Counted from the stretch's first letter, positions 30,474 to 40,612 are shown. The stretch: 64,000 bases of DNA from Enhygromyxa salina (GCF_002994635.1 NZ_PVNL01000069.1:62001-126000), one strand, 5' to 3'. Numbers and translations: made by a program. Notes: generated by a model not told the origin, from the sequence alone.

Positions 30474-31436
30474 TCAATCGGTGGGCGGGAGCGCGTCCGG
30501 GAGGCCGAACTTCGGGAACAGCGCCTCGGTGTCGAGGAACGAGATCATCTCGTCGATCGCGCCGCCGCGGAGCTCGAGCACGACGAGCGCCCAGGGCCGG
30601 TGACCGCCAGCTGGATCGGGCCGGTACTGTCCAAAGGCAGGCGCGCCGCAGGCTGCCGTTGCGATCAAGCGCGAGCCGCGGCAGCCGATCCCGTGTCCGC
30701 GAAGCCAGCTGCCGATGCTGTCCCGACCGCGCAGCCACAGCGTGTAGGGCGGCATGCAGAGCGTGGCATCTTCATGCATGAGGGCGGTCAAGGCGTCGAC
30801 GTCGTAGCTCTCGAACGCCAGCACGAACCGGTCCACGAGCTGGGCCTGCGTCGCAGACAGCGAGTCGTTCGCCGTTTGCGACTGTTCCGGCGCAGCTTGG
30901 CTGAGCTTGGCTCGGGCCCGCTGGACGGCGCTGTTGATCGAGGCGAGCGAGGTCTCGAGCGTGTCGGCGGCCTCTGCCGCAGACAGCCCGACCACCTCGG
31001 TGAGCAGCAGGGCGGCGCGCTGCTTGGGCGGCAGCTGCTGCAGGGTCGTCACGAACGCGAGCCGGATGCTCTCGCGCGAGCTCATGCGCTCGGCGGGGTC
31101 GGGCGCGCCCCCGAGCACCCAGGCGTCGGGGATCGGCTCAATCCAGTGGCTCCGGTCGCGCGCCTCGAGGGGGTCGTCGACGGTGCCGACCGGGCCATCG
31201 ATGATCGGCCGCGTCCGTCGTTGCTGGCGCGCGAGCATGTCCAGGCAGACGTTGGTGGCGATCCGGTGCAGCCACGTGCGGACCGAGGCGCGGGCCTCGA
31301 ACCGGTCGAGGCTGCGCCAGGCCCGGAGCATGGTCTCTTGCACGGCGTCCTCGGCGTCGATCGCCGAACCGAGCATGCGGTAGCAGTGGCCGGTGATCGC
31401 CGCGCGCTGATCTTCGAGCGCCTCTGTGGGTGGCAT
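30474..31436 (-). CDS. ECF RNA polymerase sigma factor with C-terminal SnoaL-like domain (SigJ/SigG type)
   Basis: 320 residues. Region 2 (about 10-80, DAEDAVQETMLRAWRSLDRF and RTWLHRIATNVCLD) and region 4 (about 130-185, LPPKQRAALLLTEVVGLSAAE) are clear. The C-terminal 125 residues (LVDRFVLAFESYDVDALTALM...) are a SnoaL/NTF2-like domain, as in the ECF groups around SigJ and SigG. Such domains regulate sigma activity in place of an anti-sigma factor. It lies two bases downstream of the first GMC oxidoreductase stop and could be co-transcribed with it and with the VOC/DUF1428 genes. Confidence 0.9.
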   Translation of the reverse strand: MPPTEALEDQRAAITGHCYRMLGSAIDAEDAVQETMLRAWRSLDRFEARASVRTWLHRIATNVCLDMLARQQRRTRPIIDGPVGTVDDPLEARDRSHWIEPIPDAWVLGGAPDPAERMSSRESIRLAFVTTLQQLPPKQRAALLLTEVVGLSAAEAADTLETSLASINSAVQRARAKLSQAAPEQSQTANDSLSATQAQLVDRFVLAFESYDVDALTALMHEDATLCMPPYTLWLRGRDSIGSWLRGHGIGCRGSRLIATAACGAPAFGQYRPDPAGGHRPWALVVLELRGGAIDEMISFLDTEALFPKFGLPDALPPTD

Positions 31437-31438
31437 GA

Positions 31439-33007
31439 TTAGCTGAAGCTACCCACGACTCGCTCCGCGATCCACTCTGCCACCGCGCAGATTGTCATGA
31501 CCGGATGGCTGCCGATCGCGGTTGGGATCACCGACCCATCCGCGACGTACAGCCCGGCGTGGCCGTGCACCTGGCCGTCGACTCCCACCACGCCGTCATC
31601 CGCCGACCTGGACAGCGCACACCCGCCGAGGTTGTGGACCGTCAAGATCCGCCCGAACAGATCCCAGGTCGCCAAATTTCCGTAGGTCCCCCCGTACTGC
31701 GTGGCCAGCCGCTTCATCTCGCGCTGCTGTGCAGCCACCAGCGCGCGGTTCTCTTGCTCGTACGCCCACACCACGTCGAGCTTGCCGCGGCGAAGGATCA
31801 CGCGACCGCCTGCGTTGTCCTGGCCGATCGCGAACACCGTCGTAAACCGCGAGGCCGGCCCCGCGCCCTTGCCGGCCCACGCCAGCGGCTTGTTGAGCAG
31901 TCCCTTCTTCAGGGCCCACGGCAGCAGCTGCGGGAGCCTGCGATACAGCGGCTCCGAGACCAGCCGCATCAACGAGCTGGGCGGCGGCTGTCCGAGCGAC
32001 GCGAGCACCCGCATGACTGGCTCGTTGAAGGTGGGCGTGGCCATGGCGAAGCCGGGGTCTCGATCGAAGCACCACATGACCGAGGTCACGTCGGGCCCGA
32101 CCCACGGCTCGAGCTCGCTGGCGGCGTTCTGGATGTTGCCCAGGAAGTCGCCGTTGCCCGAGTAGCCGACCCCAAGCCGCGGCGACAGCTTGGGCAGCGT
32201 CTTGGCGACGTCGCGGCTGCGCAGCAGGATCTCGTTGCTGCCCAGGGTCCCGGCCGCGACGATCACCCGCGCGCCCGTGACCACGCCTTGTCGGCCCGTG
32301 CGGGTGTCTTCGTAGTGGACATCCCAGCCGTTCGCGGCGTTGGGCGCGATGTGGCTGACGTTGCGCCCGGTCGCGAGCTCGGCGCCCAGGCGCTGGGCCT
32401 TGGCCAGGTAGGTGAAGTCGAGGGTGTTCTTGGCCCCGTGGGGGCAGCCAAACTCGCACTCGGCACACAGCTGACAGGTCCGGCGGCCCTCGCCGGCGCC
32501 AAACACCTGATTCCAGCTCACCGCTTGCGGCGTGTCGAATTGCTCGCGGCCCATCGCCGCCGCGGCGCTGGCGAACGCGTCGCGCTTGGGCAAGCGCAGC
32601 TGCGTGGGCACCGGCTCGACGCCCAGCTCCTGGCCGACCTTGTCGTAGTAGCTGCCCAGCGTGTCGAGGTTGAACGACTCGGGCCAGCGAGGATCCGTGA
32701 AGATCCGCGCCTGCGGTCGGTAGTGAATGCTGGCGTAGATCAGCGAGCCACCGCCCACGCCTGCGGCGGTGACCGAGGCCACCCCCGACAGAAAGCGCAG
32801 ATCGTACAGACCCTGCGACCCACGCTTGTCCGGGTAGCGCCACAGCAGCTTGTCGGTGTCCTGGACGTCGCGCGGAAAGTCGCTGGGCTGGTAGCGACGG
32901 CCACGCTCGAGCACCAGCACCGAGCGGCCAGCCTGGGCCAGGCGCAGCGCGTTGATCGAGCCGCCAAAGCCCGAGCCAATGATCACGGCGTCATATCGGG
33001 CCGACAT
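31439..33007 (-). CDS. GMC family FAD oxidoreductase (cholesterol-oxidase-like)
   Basis: 522 residues. The FAD-binding GxGxxG is GSGFGG near residue 12, followed by an ERG motif. At about residue 180 there is a Cys cluster CQLCAECEFGC, followed by HGAKNT, as in ChoD/GMC proteins of actinobacteria and myxobacteria. The C-terminus has the GMC signature with HNLGGC and the final 'YVADGSVIPTAIGSHP' FAD/substrate block. It likely oxidises a sterol or other alcohol. The stop is two bases from the sigma gene. The start overlaps the stop of the larger GMC-hydrolase fusion by one base, so the two probably act together. Confidence 0.9.
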   Translation of the reverse strand: MSARYDAVIIGSGFGGSINALRLAQAGRSVLVLERGRRYQPSDFPRDVQDTDKLLWRYPDKRGSQGLYDLRFLSGVASVTAAGVGGGSLIYASIHYRPQARIFTDPRWPESFNLDTLGSYYDKVGQELGVEPVPTQLRLPKRDAFASAAAAMGREQFDTPQAVSWNQVFGAGEGRRTCQLCAECEFGCPHGAKNTLDFTYLAKAQRLGAELATGRNVSHIAPNAANGWDVHYEDTRTGRQGVVTGARVIVAAGTLGSNEILLRSRDVAKTLPKLSPRLGVGYSGNGDFLGNIQNAASELEPWVGPDVTSVMWCFDRDPGFAMATPTFNEPVMRVLASLGQPPPSSLMRLVSEPLYRRLPQLLPWALKKGLLNKPLAWAGKGAGPASRFTTVFAIGQDNAGGRVILRRGKLDVVWAYEQENRALVAAQQREMKRLATQYGGTYGNLATWDLFGRILTVHNLGGCALSRSADDGVVGVDGQVHGHAGLYVADGSVIPTAIGSHPVMTICAVAEWIAERVVGSFS

Positions 33008-36000
33008 TAGAGGTTGGCCTCGAGGTGGGCGAGGATGTGCGGGTAGACCTCGATCGCGGCCCGCTCGCCAAAGATGCAGTCAATGTGGCCGAAGTCGGGG
33101 ATCACGATGTGTGAGTAGAGGTCTGGGTCATTGTGTTCGCGCAGCCAGCCAATTGTCTTTTGGGTGCCGGCCGGCAAGAAGCACGCGTTCTCGGCCCCGT
33201 GAATGATGCGAAGCGGGATCGCCAGCCGCTCGGGGTGGTCAAAGTAGACATCGCGGCCCTCGGCGTCGACGATGCGCTGGGCCCGAACCATGCGGGCGAG
33301 CTGATCGAAGGCCGTCACGCTGGCCACGCCGAACAGCTCGTGCAGGGTGTCGTGGGTGGCGACGTTGAGCTGATCGTGCTCGTAGAGCAGCGAGTACATG
33401 AAGGTGATCCGGCGGCAGCTGGCGCTCGCGCAGCGCTCCTCGGCCTGCACGGGGTACAGCTCGAGCGCTTTGTCGTACAGCTTCTCGTACCAGCGCGCGT
33501 CGGTGTCGGTGTAGGCGGTCAGCGACTCGACGCCGAGCGCGTTCAGGGCACTGGGCAGGTGCAAGCCCGACTTCAGGCGGACCAGGCCGGCGGCGTCGAC
33601 GTGGGCCGCCGTCTGCGAGGCCACGGCCGCGCGCACGCCCTCCAGCGCGCCGCTGAGCATGGACATGAAGAACACCGTGGAGCCGAAGCAGTGGACGACC
33701 ATCTGCACGCTCGGGGCCCCGGTCACGCGCCGGACCTCGGCCACCGCCTGCGGAAAGTCGATCTGCCCCATGACGTCGGCGCTGGCTTGCTGGGCCGACG
33801 CGGCCAGCTCGATGCTCGCCCGGTAGTCGAGCAGCCATACGTCGTAGCCGTAGGCGAACAGGTACTCGACGAGGTTGGTGTCGATCGTGTCGACCGTGAA
33901 GATCCGGCTCGAGACCCCGAGCCCGTGGGCCAAGATCACCGGGCCCTTGTCGCCGCCGCGATATCGGGTCAGGCACAGCTGGACGTTGTCGCTGGTGAAG
34001 AAGTAGCGGATCTCGGGGGCGCTGGCCCGCAGCGGCCGACGCTGGCGCAGCGGGGCGGTTGGATCAAACGCCGAGGGTCGGGCGAACACATCGGCGTAGG
34101 TGTCGAACAGCTCGCCCGCGAAGAATCGACCGAACCGGGTCTTGGCGTGGAGCCGCTCGACGGGATCTTCGGTACCGGTGACCGCCATGGTCGTCAGCTG
34201 CTTGGCGAAGTCCGACACGGCGATGCGCAACAGCCCGCGAAACACCTGCGGTGCAGCGCCACCCGGATGGGGTATCTCGGTCAGAACCACCCGCAGCGTG
34301 GTCGTGTCGCGCCACAGATCCGGGCCGGGATCGTCGTGCACGTACTTGACCCCGCGAAACGCCCAGCTGCGGCCGTCGTCGGCGGTCAGCTGCATCTCGT
34401 AGATCATGTTGGTGGTGTCGAGATGATCGGGATCGCTGGATAGCAGCGCGAATCGGCCATTCGAGACCTGCAGCGGGGTGGGTGACAGCCACGGGGCCTC
34501 GATCACGCCGTCGAGGTGCATGCGCTTGCCAGGATCGCGCAGGGTCGCGTCGAGGTCTTCGGTCACCAGCGTGAGCACGAACGCGAACCTGTTGCCGGCC
34601 TGCTTGCCCTGATCATGGGCGGACGCGTGGGTCGTGTCGGGGCCGGCCGGGGCCAGGAAGCCGGCCATGCGCTCGGTGAACGAGATCCCGATCCCCGCTG
34701 GCGGCGATGGGTTGCGCGGCGGCACGGGGCGGTGGTGGAGATCGTAGTTGATCGTCCATCCGTGATCTTCGGCGAGCAGCGCCACGCTGCGCTCGGCCAC
34801 GGCCGAGATCGTCAGCAGCGGGTTGACGCCGAGGGCCGTGGGGATCACCGCGCCATCGGCCACGTACAGACCCGGGTGTGTGTCGGTGCCCGTTCGCCCG
34901 CGGAACACCTGGCCTTTGTGGTTGGTCACGCCGACGCTGGCGTCGACCCCCATCGAGCACCCACCCAGCGGATGCACGGTGATCAGCGACGACTGCAGGT
35001 GGTTGCTCCACAGCGGGTTGGGCACGTAGGTGCCGCCGAGCGTCGCGGTCGCGGCGAGCATGTGCTGGTTGAGCGCGGCGATGATCGGCTCGCGCTCGGC
35101 CTGCGGCCAGTCGATCCGCAGCTGCTCGCGCTCGTCGAGGCGCAGGCTGCCGTTGTTGCTGTCGATCGCCATGCCCAGATAGGTCTGGGTGTTGGCGACC
35201 GCCCCGTGGCGCGCGCCCCCGAGCAGCCGACTGAGCAGCGCCCGCTGACGCTCGGAGATGCTGTCGAGCAGGCCAGGGTCCGTGTCTTGCCCGTACGCGG
35301 CGGCGGCCGCCTCGAACGCCCACGGGTAGATCGCATCGATCGCGCCGGGCAGCGCGGCCTCCTCGAGCACGAACTGCTGGTCGAGCGACCGCGCGGGCGT
35401 GCGGCCGTCGATCGCCGCGGTGATTGTGGGGCCGACCGGGTGCTTGGGGTCGACCGGGTGGCGGCCCGCGCCGACGGCGTTGATCCGTCGGTCATTGTTG
35501 TAGCCAAACCCGATCACGTCGGCGTTGCCGCTGAACCCGTGACCCAGTCGCGTCGATGTACGGAGCCCCGCGGCGCGCGAGCGCAGCAGGATCCGCGTCG
35601 AGCCCAGGGTTCCGGCGGCGAGCACCACGATCTGCGCGAGCACGACCTGCTCACCGTCCTGCTCGAACCGCTCGGCCCCGCGACCGACCGGGGTGTAGTG
35701 GACAGCCCAACGCCCGTCGGCGCGAGCCGCCACGCGCGAGACCTCGACTTCGCAGAAGATCTGCGCGCCATGGTTCCACGCGTCGGGCAGGTAGGTCGTC
35801 GCGACCGTGTTCTTGGCCCGGTGGTTACACCCGGTCACACAGTCGCCGCACAGGGTGCACTTGGCCTGGTCCACGCCGAACGGGTTTTTGTGGGCTTTGA
35901 ACGAGACGCTGATTGGGACGCGAACCAGGCGCTCGCCCATCTGCTTGGCCGCGTGTGCGTGGGCCTCGAGCTTGGGCAGCGTGGGCCAGTCGTCGGGGTA

Positions 36001-36459
36001 GGGGGTGGGGGACAGCATCTCGCGGGCGCGCGCGTAGCCGCGTCGCAGGCGATCGTGCTGACCTGTGCCTGAGCGCAGCTCCGGGGGCCACGCGGGCAGC
36101 TCGAACACCTTGGGGTCGGCCTCGAGCGCGACGTTGGCGTTGATCAGCGAGGTGCCCCCGAGGCCGCAGCCGGTCAGGACGTTGAACTCTGGCTCGACGT
36201 GCCAGTCGAACAGCGCGAGCTTCGAGCCCAGGTGGCCGTTGGGGAGCTGATGGTTGGTTACTTGGGAGGCCTGCGCGGCCTCGAGCTCGGTGTCGGGGAA
36301 TTCGCCCGGCGAGTACTCGCGGCCGCGCTCGAGCACGCAGACCTGCTGGCCAGCGCGCGCGAGGCGAGACGCCGCGATCCCGCCGCCGTAGCCACTGCCG
36401 ACCACGACGACCGTGTACTCCGACTGAAGTTCGCTGAGCTTGGACGCGAGCCTAGCCAT
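33007..36459 (-). CDS. GMC oxidoreductase fused to an alpha/beta hydrolase
   Basis: 1150 residues. The N-terminal half is a GMC oxidoreductase: GSGYGGGIAASRLARAG near residue 21, a Cys cluster CTLCGDCVTGC, then HPLGGC and YVADGAVIPTALGVNP. It is about residues 1-570. After a linking domain (about 580-850, probably all-beta) the C-terminal 300 residues are an alpha/beta hydrolase: VILAHGLGVSS oxyanion-type loop, nucleophile elbow VVHCFGS with Cys in the place of the usual Ser, and a late FGHIDC that could supply the catalytic His. The Cys elbow recalls PHA-synthase-type enzymes. An oxidation-plus-hydrolysis (or acyl transfer) function on a lipid-like substrate is inferred. Confidence 0.85.
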   Translation of the reverse strand: MARLASKLSELQSEYTVVVVGSGYGGGIAASRLARAGQQVCVLERGREYSPGEFPDTELEAAQASQVTNHQLPNGHLGSKLALFDWHVEPEFNVLTGCGLGGTSLINANVALEADPKVFELPAWPPELRSGTGQHDRLRRGYARAREMLSPTPYPDDWPTLPKLEAHAHAAKQMGERLVRVPISVSFKAHKNPFGVDQAKCTLCGDCVTGCNHRAKNTVATTYLPDAWNHGAQIFCEVEVSRVAARADGRWAVHYTPVGRGAERFEQDGEQVVLAQIVVLAAGTLGSTRILLRSRAAGLRTSTRLGHGFSGNADVIGFGYNNDRRINAVGAGRHPVDPKHPVGPTITAAIDGRTPARSLDQQFVLEEAALPGAIDAIYPWAFEAAAAAYGQDTDPGLLDSISERQRALLSRLLGGARHGAVANTQTYLGMAIDSNNGSLRLDEREQLRIDWPQAEREPIIAALNQHMLAATATLGGTYVPNPLWSNHLQSSLITVHPLGGCSMGVDASVGVTNHKGQVFRGRTGTDTHPGLYVADGAVIPTALGVNPLLTISAVAERSVALLAEDHGWTINYDLHHRPVPPRNPSPPAGIGISFTERMAGFLAPAGPDTTHASAHDQGKQAGNRFAFVLTLVTEDLDATLRDPGKRMHLDGVIEAPWLSPTPLQVSNGRFALLSSDPDHLDTTNMIYEMQLTADDGRSWAFRGVKYVHDDPGPDLWRDTTTLRVVLTEIPHPGGAAPQVFRGLLRIAVSDFAKQLTTMAVTGTEDPVERLHAKTRFGRFFAGELFDTYADVFARPSAFDPTAPLRQRRPLRASAPEIRYFFTSDNVQLCLTRYRGGDKGPVILAHGLGVSSRIFTVDTIDTNLVEYLFAYGYDVWLLDYRASIELAASAQQASADVMGQIDFPQAVAEVRRVTGAPSVQMVVHCFGSTVFFMSMLSGALEGVRAAVASQTAAHVDAAGLVRLKSGLHLPSALNALGVESLTAYTDTDARWYEKLYDKALELYPVQAEERCASASCRRITFMYSLLYEHDQLNVATHDTLHELFGVASVTAFDQLARMVRAQRIVDAEGRDVYFDHPERLAIPLRIIHGAENACFLPAGTQKTIGWLREHNDPDLYSHIVIPDFGHIDCIFGERAAIEVYPHILAHLEANL

Positions 36460-36587
36460 GAGGTTGGCAGGATAGCTCGTTATGATCGTCGAAGAGGGTT
36501 TTCGCAGTTCGCGACTGCAGCGTGTGGTGCGTCTGTCGCGTTGCCCCGCGGGAGACGCCGTGCGCGGGCATGGGGGGGGCGGACTGC

Positions 36588-39233
36588 CTACGAGCGCGAG
36601 GACAGATCGCCGAACTCGAGGGTGACCCGCGGCTCGAGCGTGCCCAGCAGGTCAGCCGCCTCCTGCAGGGCGGCGGTGGCCCGTGCTTCGTCGCCTTCAG
36701 CGCGCAGCAAATTACCAAGCTGCGAGAGCGCCAGGCCGAGCTGGTGCCGGGCAGCGACCGCCGTGGGCGCTCGCTCGACGCACTCACGGGCCCGTTCAAT
36801 CGCGCGACTCAGCCAAGTCAGGGCGTTTGGCTCGTCGACGAGCGCCATGCGGTGATACCCCCCGCTCAGGCCGAGCTTCAGCTGATAGTCGTCCGGGTCG
36901 CGGTCGACCAGTGGCTCGGTGACTTCTACGCTCAGCTTGAAGAGCTCACGAGCACGCTCGACACGGCCGGTCGCGAGATGGACGTCGCCGAGCCTGGCGT
37001 AGGATGCGGCGAGCTTGTCGGCGAAGTCGGTACGCCGGGGCTCTCGGTTGACGAGGTCCTCGCGCTGAGCGAATGCCCGCTCGTAGCACGCGCGCGCGGG
37101 TGCCGACTCGCCGATTGAGAAATAGACGTCGCCGAGCTTGTTGTAAGTCGTGGACAAGTGCGCGAGCCGGTCAACCCGGTCTGGCTCGGCGCGGACGAGG
37201 CCGGATAGCCAGTATAGCGCCTGCTCGTGGAAGGTCTTCGCCTCCTCGAACTGTTTCGCTTCGAAGTGGAGGCTGCCGAGGCTGTTGCTGAACACGGCGA
37301 GGTTCGCCTGGCTTTCAAGGTTAGAAGGATCGAATTCGACTTGCCGCTCCTGCCTGGCCAAAATGGATTGATACGAGGCGATCGCCTGCTCGCGCGGCCC
37401 CGTCTGGGCCGGGACTGCTGCGATTCGGTCGAGGTTGACGAGCGCGCGTTGGTGCCAGAACCCCCTGTGGGGTTGAGGATCCCCGAGTTGGGTTCGCAGC
37501 GCCAAGCTCGAGCTGTGGTGGTGCGCCGCGCTGTCAAATTCACCGAGAGCGTAACAAACGTCACCGAGCTGCTGGTGTGCGTCCGCGACCGCCGCTCGAA
37601 GGAGCGCGTCCTCGGGCTCGGCCGCCAGCAGTCGCTGGCGCACAGCCAAGCTCTCCTCATGACACACCCTCGCCCGCTGGGTATCGCCAACGAGGCGGTA
37701 GATGTCACCAAGACGAGCCGAAAACCGGGACGCCATCGCTGAGATCCTGCTCGCGGGGTCGCTCGCGCGCAGCTGCTCTGCGAGCGCCTTGCCGTCCTCG
37801 AAGTAACGTTGGGCGCGCACACTCTCGCCGATTTTGAGGTGAAGATCGCCCGCCCATCCCAACGCCGATAAGACGTTGTCATTGTCTGCCTGCTGGCGAG
37901 CGGACTCCATCCAACGCTCGCACCAGGCAATCGCGTCCCGAGTCCTTCCTCGTGTCGCCAGCCACGCGACGAGTTGGTCGGGGCGAACTCCCTGGCTGTG
38001 ACTCGCGCGGACCAGCGCGAGCTCGAGCGCCACATCTTCGTACTGCAGCACCTGTGCGTCATCGACCAGCGCTTCGGTGGGCGCGCCTGCGGTCGGGCCG
38101 TGGATACGAATACGCCGCACGAGCACGGCCGGGCAGCTGGCTGGTTGGTCCGCGCTCGTGTCGACACCTCGACCGGCGGACCACGTCACCCGGGCCGCCT
38201 CATGGATCGGCAGTGGTGCGAGTTGCAGCGCTGTTCGGGCAGCGACGACCGTGGGGTCCCCGGCTCGCTGCCGCAAGACGAAGGCGGGCGCCTCAGCGAT
38301 AGCGAGCTGCTGTGGATCCCACTCGCTGGTGTCTGGCGGGGGACCGTCGGGATGCTCGAGCGCCGCCTCGACCCGCTCGGCCTCCAGTTCCAACCATGCG
38401 GCGACCAACGCCGGCCGCTGCCAGCCGGCCGCTGTCAGCTGCGCCGTCGCGGTATCCCAGTCGATCTGGCGGGCGTGCAGTGACCACATCCCCGGGAGTT
38501 CGACTTCAGGATTGTCAGCCACCCAAACATCGTCGCGCCCGACGTGTGCGAGCGCCATCCGAACTCGCCACGCGTCACGCTCGCTTCGAATGTCCGCAGC
38601 GATCACCAGCCCCGGTTCGCGCAGCCGCTCGAGTATTTCGCGGTAGGGGCGGCTGGCCTGGATCCTGACGGTATCCTGCTTCGCGCCGCTCGCCTGGAGC
38701 GTCTCCTCGAGCCACTCGCCACGCCAGGAGAACGCGACGCCAGCCGCTAGCGCCGCCCGAACACCCGCAACGGCGAAGTCTGGCGCAGGCTTGCTGGGGA
38801 CCGGGATGAGCCGCGAGACCCAGTCGAAGAAGTCCACAGCCTGCCGCATGAGACCGTCTAGCACGGCCTCCTCGATCCAGAGCACGACGCGCAGCTGCTT
38901 GTCCGCGAAGATCGGCCGATAGACGTTGAGCCAGCCCAGGTCTTCGGCACGGACACGAAGCAGCACCCGGCTGCCGGGCTCGAGCGAAGCGAGCTCCGGC
39001 GCCCGGAGGCAGACCTCGAGCAGCTCTCGCGGCTCTGGCGTCTCGTTCAATTCGACGTCCCAAGGCTCGCGCTTGGACAGCGCCCACACGACCGGACCGA
39101 GCTGACTCGGAACCGCGCCCCGAAGCCCGATCAGGATCTGTCGCCGCGAGAGCTCGAGCTGCCCGACTACTTTTTCGAGCCACGCTCGGGCTTCAGCAGC
39201 GCCAGGGTCAGCAGGGGGTGCGGGTAGTACCAT
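36588..39233 (-). CDS. Helical-repeat (TPR) partner of a P-loop ATPase, copy B
   Basis: 881 residues. The N-terminal 330 residues are an alpha/beta region without a Walker A. They include the patch RVVLWIEEAVLDGLMRQAVD, which matches SLVLWTGSLEDLDRVRRKAPD in copy A. From about 420 to the end there are TPR repeats ('LG.v...lGe...A...y...L.ir..L' pattern), the clearest being in the middle third. The start at 39233 overlaps the ATPase end by 67 bp. It forms the second ATPase/TPR pair of the window. The likely role is ligand recognition or assembly for the ATPase; no effector enzyme is seen. Confidence 0.8.
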   Translation of the reverse strand: MVLPAPPADPGAAEARAWLEKVVGQLELSRRQILIGLRGAVPSQLGPVVWALSKREPWDVELNETPEPRELLEVCLRAPELASLEPGSRVLLRVRAEDLGWLNVYRPIFADKQLRVVLWIEEAVLDGLMRQAVDFFDWVSRLIPVPSKPAPDFAVAGVRAALAAGVAFSWRGEWLEETLQASGAKQDTVRIQASRPYREILERLREPGLVIAADIRSERDAWRVRMALAHVGRDDVWVADNPEVELPGMWSLHARQIDWDTATAQLTAAGWQRPALVAAWLELEAERVEAALEHPDGPPPDTSEWDPQQLAIAEAPAFVLRQRAGDPTVVAARTALQLAPLPIHEAARVTWSAGRGVDTSADQPASCPAVLVRRIRIHGPTAGAPTEALVDDAQVLQYEDVALELALVRASHSQGVRPDQLVAWLATRGRTRDAIAWCERWMESARQQADNDNVLSALGWAGDLHLKIGESVRAQRYFEDGKALAEQLRASDPASRISAMASRFSARLGDIYRLVGDTQRARVCHEESLAVRQRLLAAEPEDALLRAAVADAHQQLGDVCYALGEFDSAAHHHSSSLALRTQLGDPQPHRGFWHQRALVNLDRIAAVPAQTGPREQAIASYQSILARQERQVEFDPSNLESQANLAVFSNSLGSLHFEAKQFEEAKTFHEQALYWLSGLVRAEPDRVDRLAHLSTTYNKLGDVYFSIGESAPARACYERAFAQREDLVNREPRRTDFADKLAASYARLGDVHLATGRVERARELFKLSVEVTEPLVDRDPDDYQLKLGLSGGYHRMALVDEPNALTWLSRAIERARECVERAPTAVAARHQLGLALSQLGNLLRAEGDEARATAALQEAADLLGTLEPRVTLEFGDLSSRS

Positions 39234-40612
39234 GTCGTCTCGTTTGGATAGGCCAACAGGCGCCGCTGCTGCAAGAGGGTGAGCGCGAGCTCGTCGCCCG
39301 GTAGCTCGCGGTCTGGATCGCGCATCACCCTCTCGAGCAGCTCGATCTCCGCTTTGGTCATGTAGTACTCACGATGCGTCCGAGCCTCGCGGAGCGTTCG
39401 TTGAAGCACGTCGCGGTCGAGCTGCTCGACCCCACGGTCGAGCGACTCGATCGCCGCGAGGCGAACCAAATTGATGAACTCTCGGGCGAGGCCGCCGCTG
39501 TAGTACGCGAGCTGGTCCACGATCTCTACCGGGAACGGCGCTGGCGGCGGCGTGAGACCAGCGCTCGCGAGAGTCTCGCCGATCCACGCGACCCGCCTGG
39601 CAACGAGGTCACGGAAGAACGCGAGGCCAGGTCCTGGTGAGGCTGGCGCGTCTCGATCGAGCACGGGGATGTTGTTCAGATCCTTCACGATGAAGTGATC
39701 CACGCTCTGACCTTGGCGCCGCATCAGCATCACAGGCGCGGTGATCAGCGCGTCGCAATCGAGCTCGCTCAGCATCAACGAGTCGATGAAGAGCGCGCGG
39801 GTCCGTTCCTCGTCGCGGATCCGGTCCAGACCGTCGATGACCACCAGCAGCGGGCGCGCGTAGCTGTGCTGCAGACTCATGATCAGGCGATTGACGGCGT
39901 TGAGGACCTGTCGCAGCTCGCCGTCTTGGTCTCCGCGGGGACGTGTCCCCGGCAGACCCACCTTCCAGGTCCACCGACTCGAGTCCGCGACCGCCTTGAC
40001 CAGCGCCGTGCCACCTTCGGTCGCGGTCTCGCCGATCGCCGCCCCGGCCGCGGCGCCGACCGGCCCGCCGAGCACCGCGCCCATCACACCGCCAGCCGCA
40101 ACGGTCATGCCGCGCGCGAGCTTGACGAGGTCGATCTCGGCTCCGTCACCGTTTCCCTCCGCCGCACGCAGAGACTCCAGCGCGCGCTGAAGCAGCTTTG
40201 GCTCGTCCTTCCACTGGTGCCCCAGGCTGTCTTCGCCCGCTCGGTAGATCGCGACGCCGATCAGACCGAGCAGCTCCCACATCTCCAGCCGATCGAGGGC
40301 GTTCTGATCGCGGACGTTGTTCTGAACGTGCTCCCAGAGGTCCACCAGCACGACGATGCGGCTCTGCGTCAGCTTGGAAGCGAAGTGGTTGAGCTCGGAG
40401 GTCTTGCCGTTGCCGACGGCACCAGTGAGCAGGAACCGGCTGCGGTCCTGGCTCACGTGCCGGAGCTGACGCTCGATCTGGGCGATCGGGTTGTAGCGAG
40501 GGTCGCGTTCGGCGTGGAGCCAAGATTGATCGATCGTGACTGGCTCCGACGGGTCGAAGCAGTGATGAGTCTCCTGCCAGAACCGACGAGCGTCGCTCAT
40601 TCCGTGCACCAT
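39167..40612 (-). CDS. STAND-like P-loop ATPase with a glycine-zipper segment, copy B
   Basis: 481 residues from the ATG at 40612, with AGG nine bases upstream (alternative ATG at 40600). A longer in-frame start at 40765 adds Pro/Arg-rich sequence and is unlikely. Walker A GAVGNGKT lies at residues 64-71; Walker B is LLVVIDGLD, followed by RIRDEERT. Between them, at about 171-195, lies a Gly/Ala-rich hydrophobic stretch (VAAGGVMGAVLGGPVG...) that looks like a glycine zipper able to insert into or line up in a membrane. The C-terminal patch NETTWYYPHPLL parallels copy A. The segment makes this copy a candidate membrane-active effector, a hypothesis only. Confidence 0.85.
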   Translation of the reverse strand: MVHGMSDARRFWQETHHCFDPSEPVTIDQSWLHAERDPRYNPIAQIERQLRHVSQDRSRFLLTGAVGNGKTSELNHFASKLTQSRIVVLVDLWEHVQNNVRDQNALDRLEMWELLGLIGVAIYRAGEDSLGHQWKDEPKLLQRALESLRAAEGNGDGAEIDLVKLARGMTVAAGGVMGAVLGGPVGAAAGAAIGETATEGGTALVKAVADSSRWTWKVGLPGTRPRGDQDGELRQVLNAVNRLIMSLQHSYARPLLVVIDGLDRIRDEERTRALFIDSLMLSELDCDALITAPVMLMRRQGQSVDHFIVKDLNNIPVLDRDAPASPGPGLAFFRDLVARRVAWIGETLASAGLTPPPAPFPVEIVDQLAYYSGGLAREFINLVRLAAIESLDRGVEQLDRDVLQRTLREARTHREYYMTKAEIELLERVMRDPDRELPGDELALTLLQQRRLLAYPNETTWYYPHPLLTLALLKPERGSKK

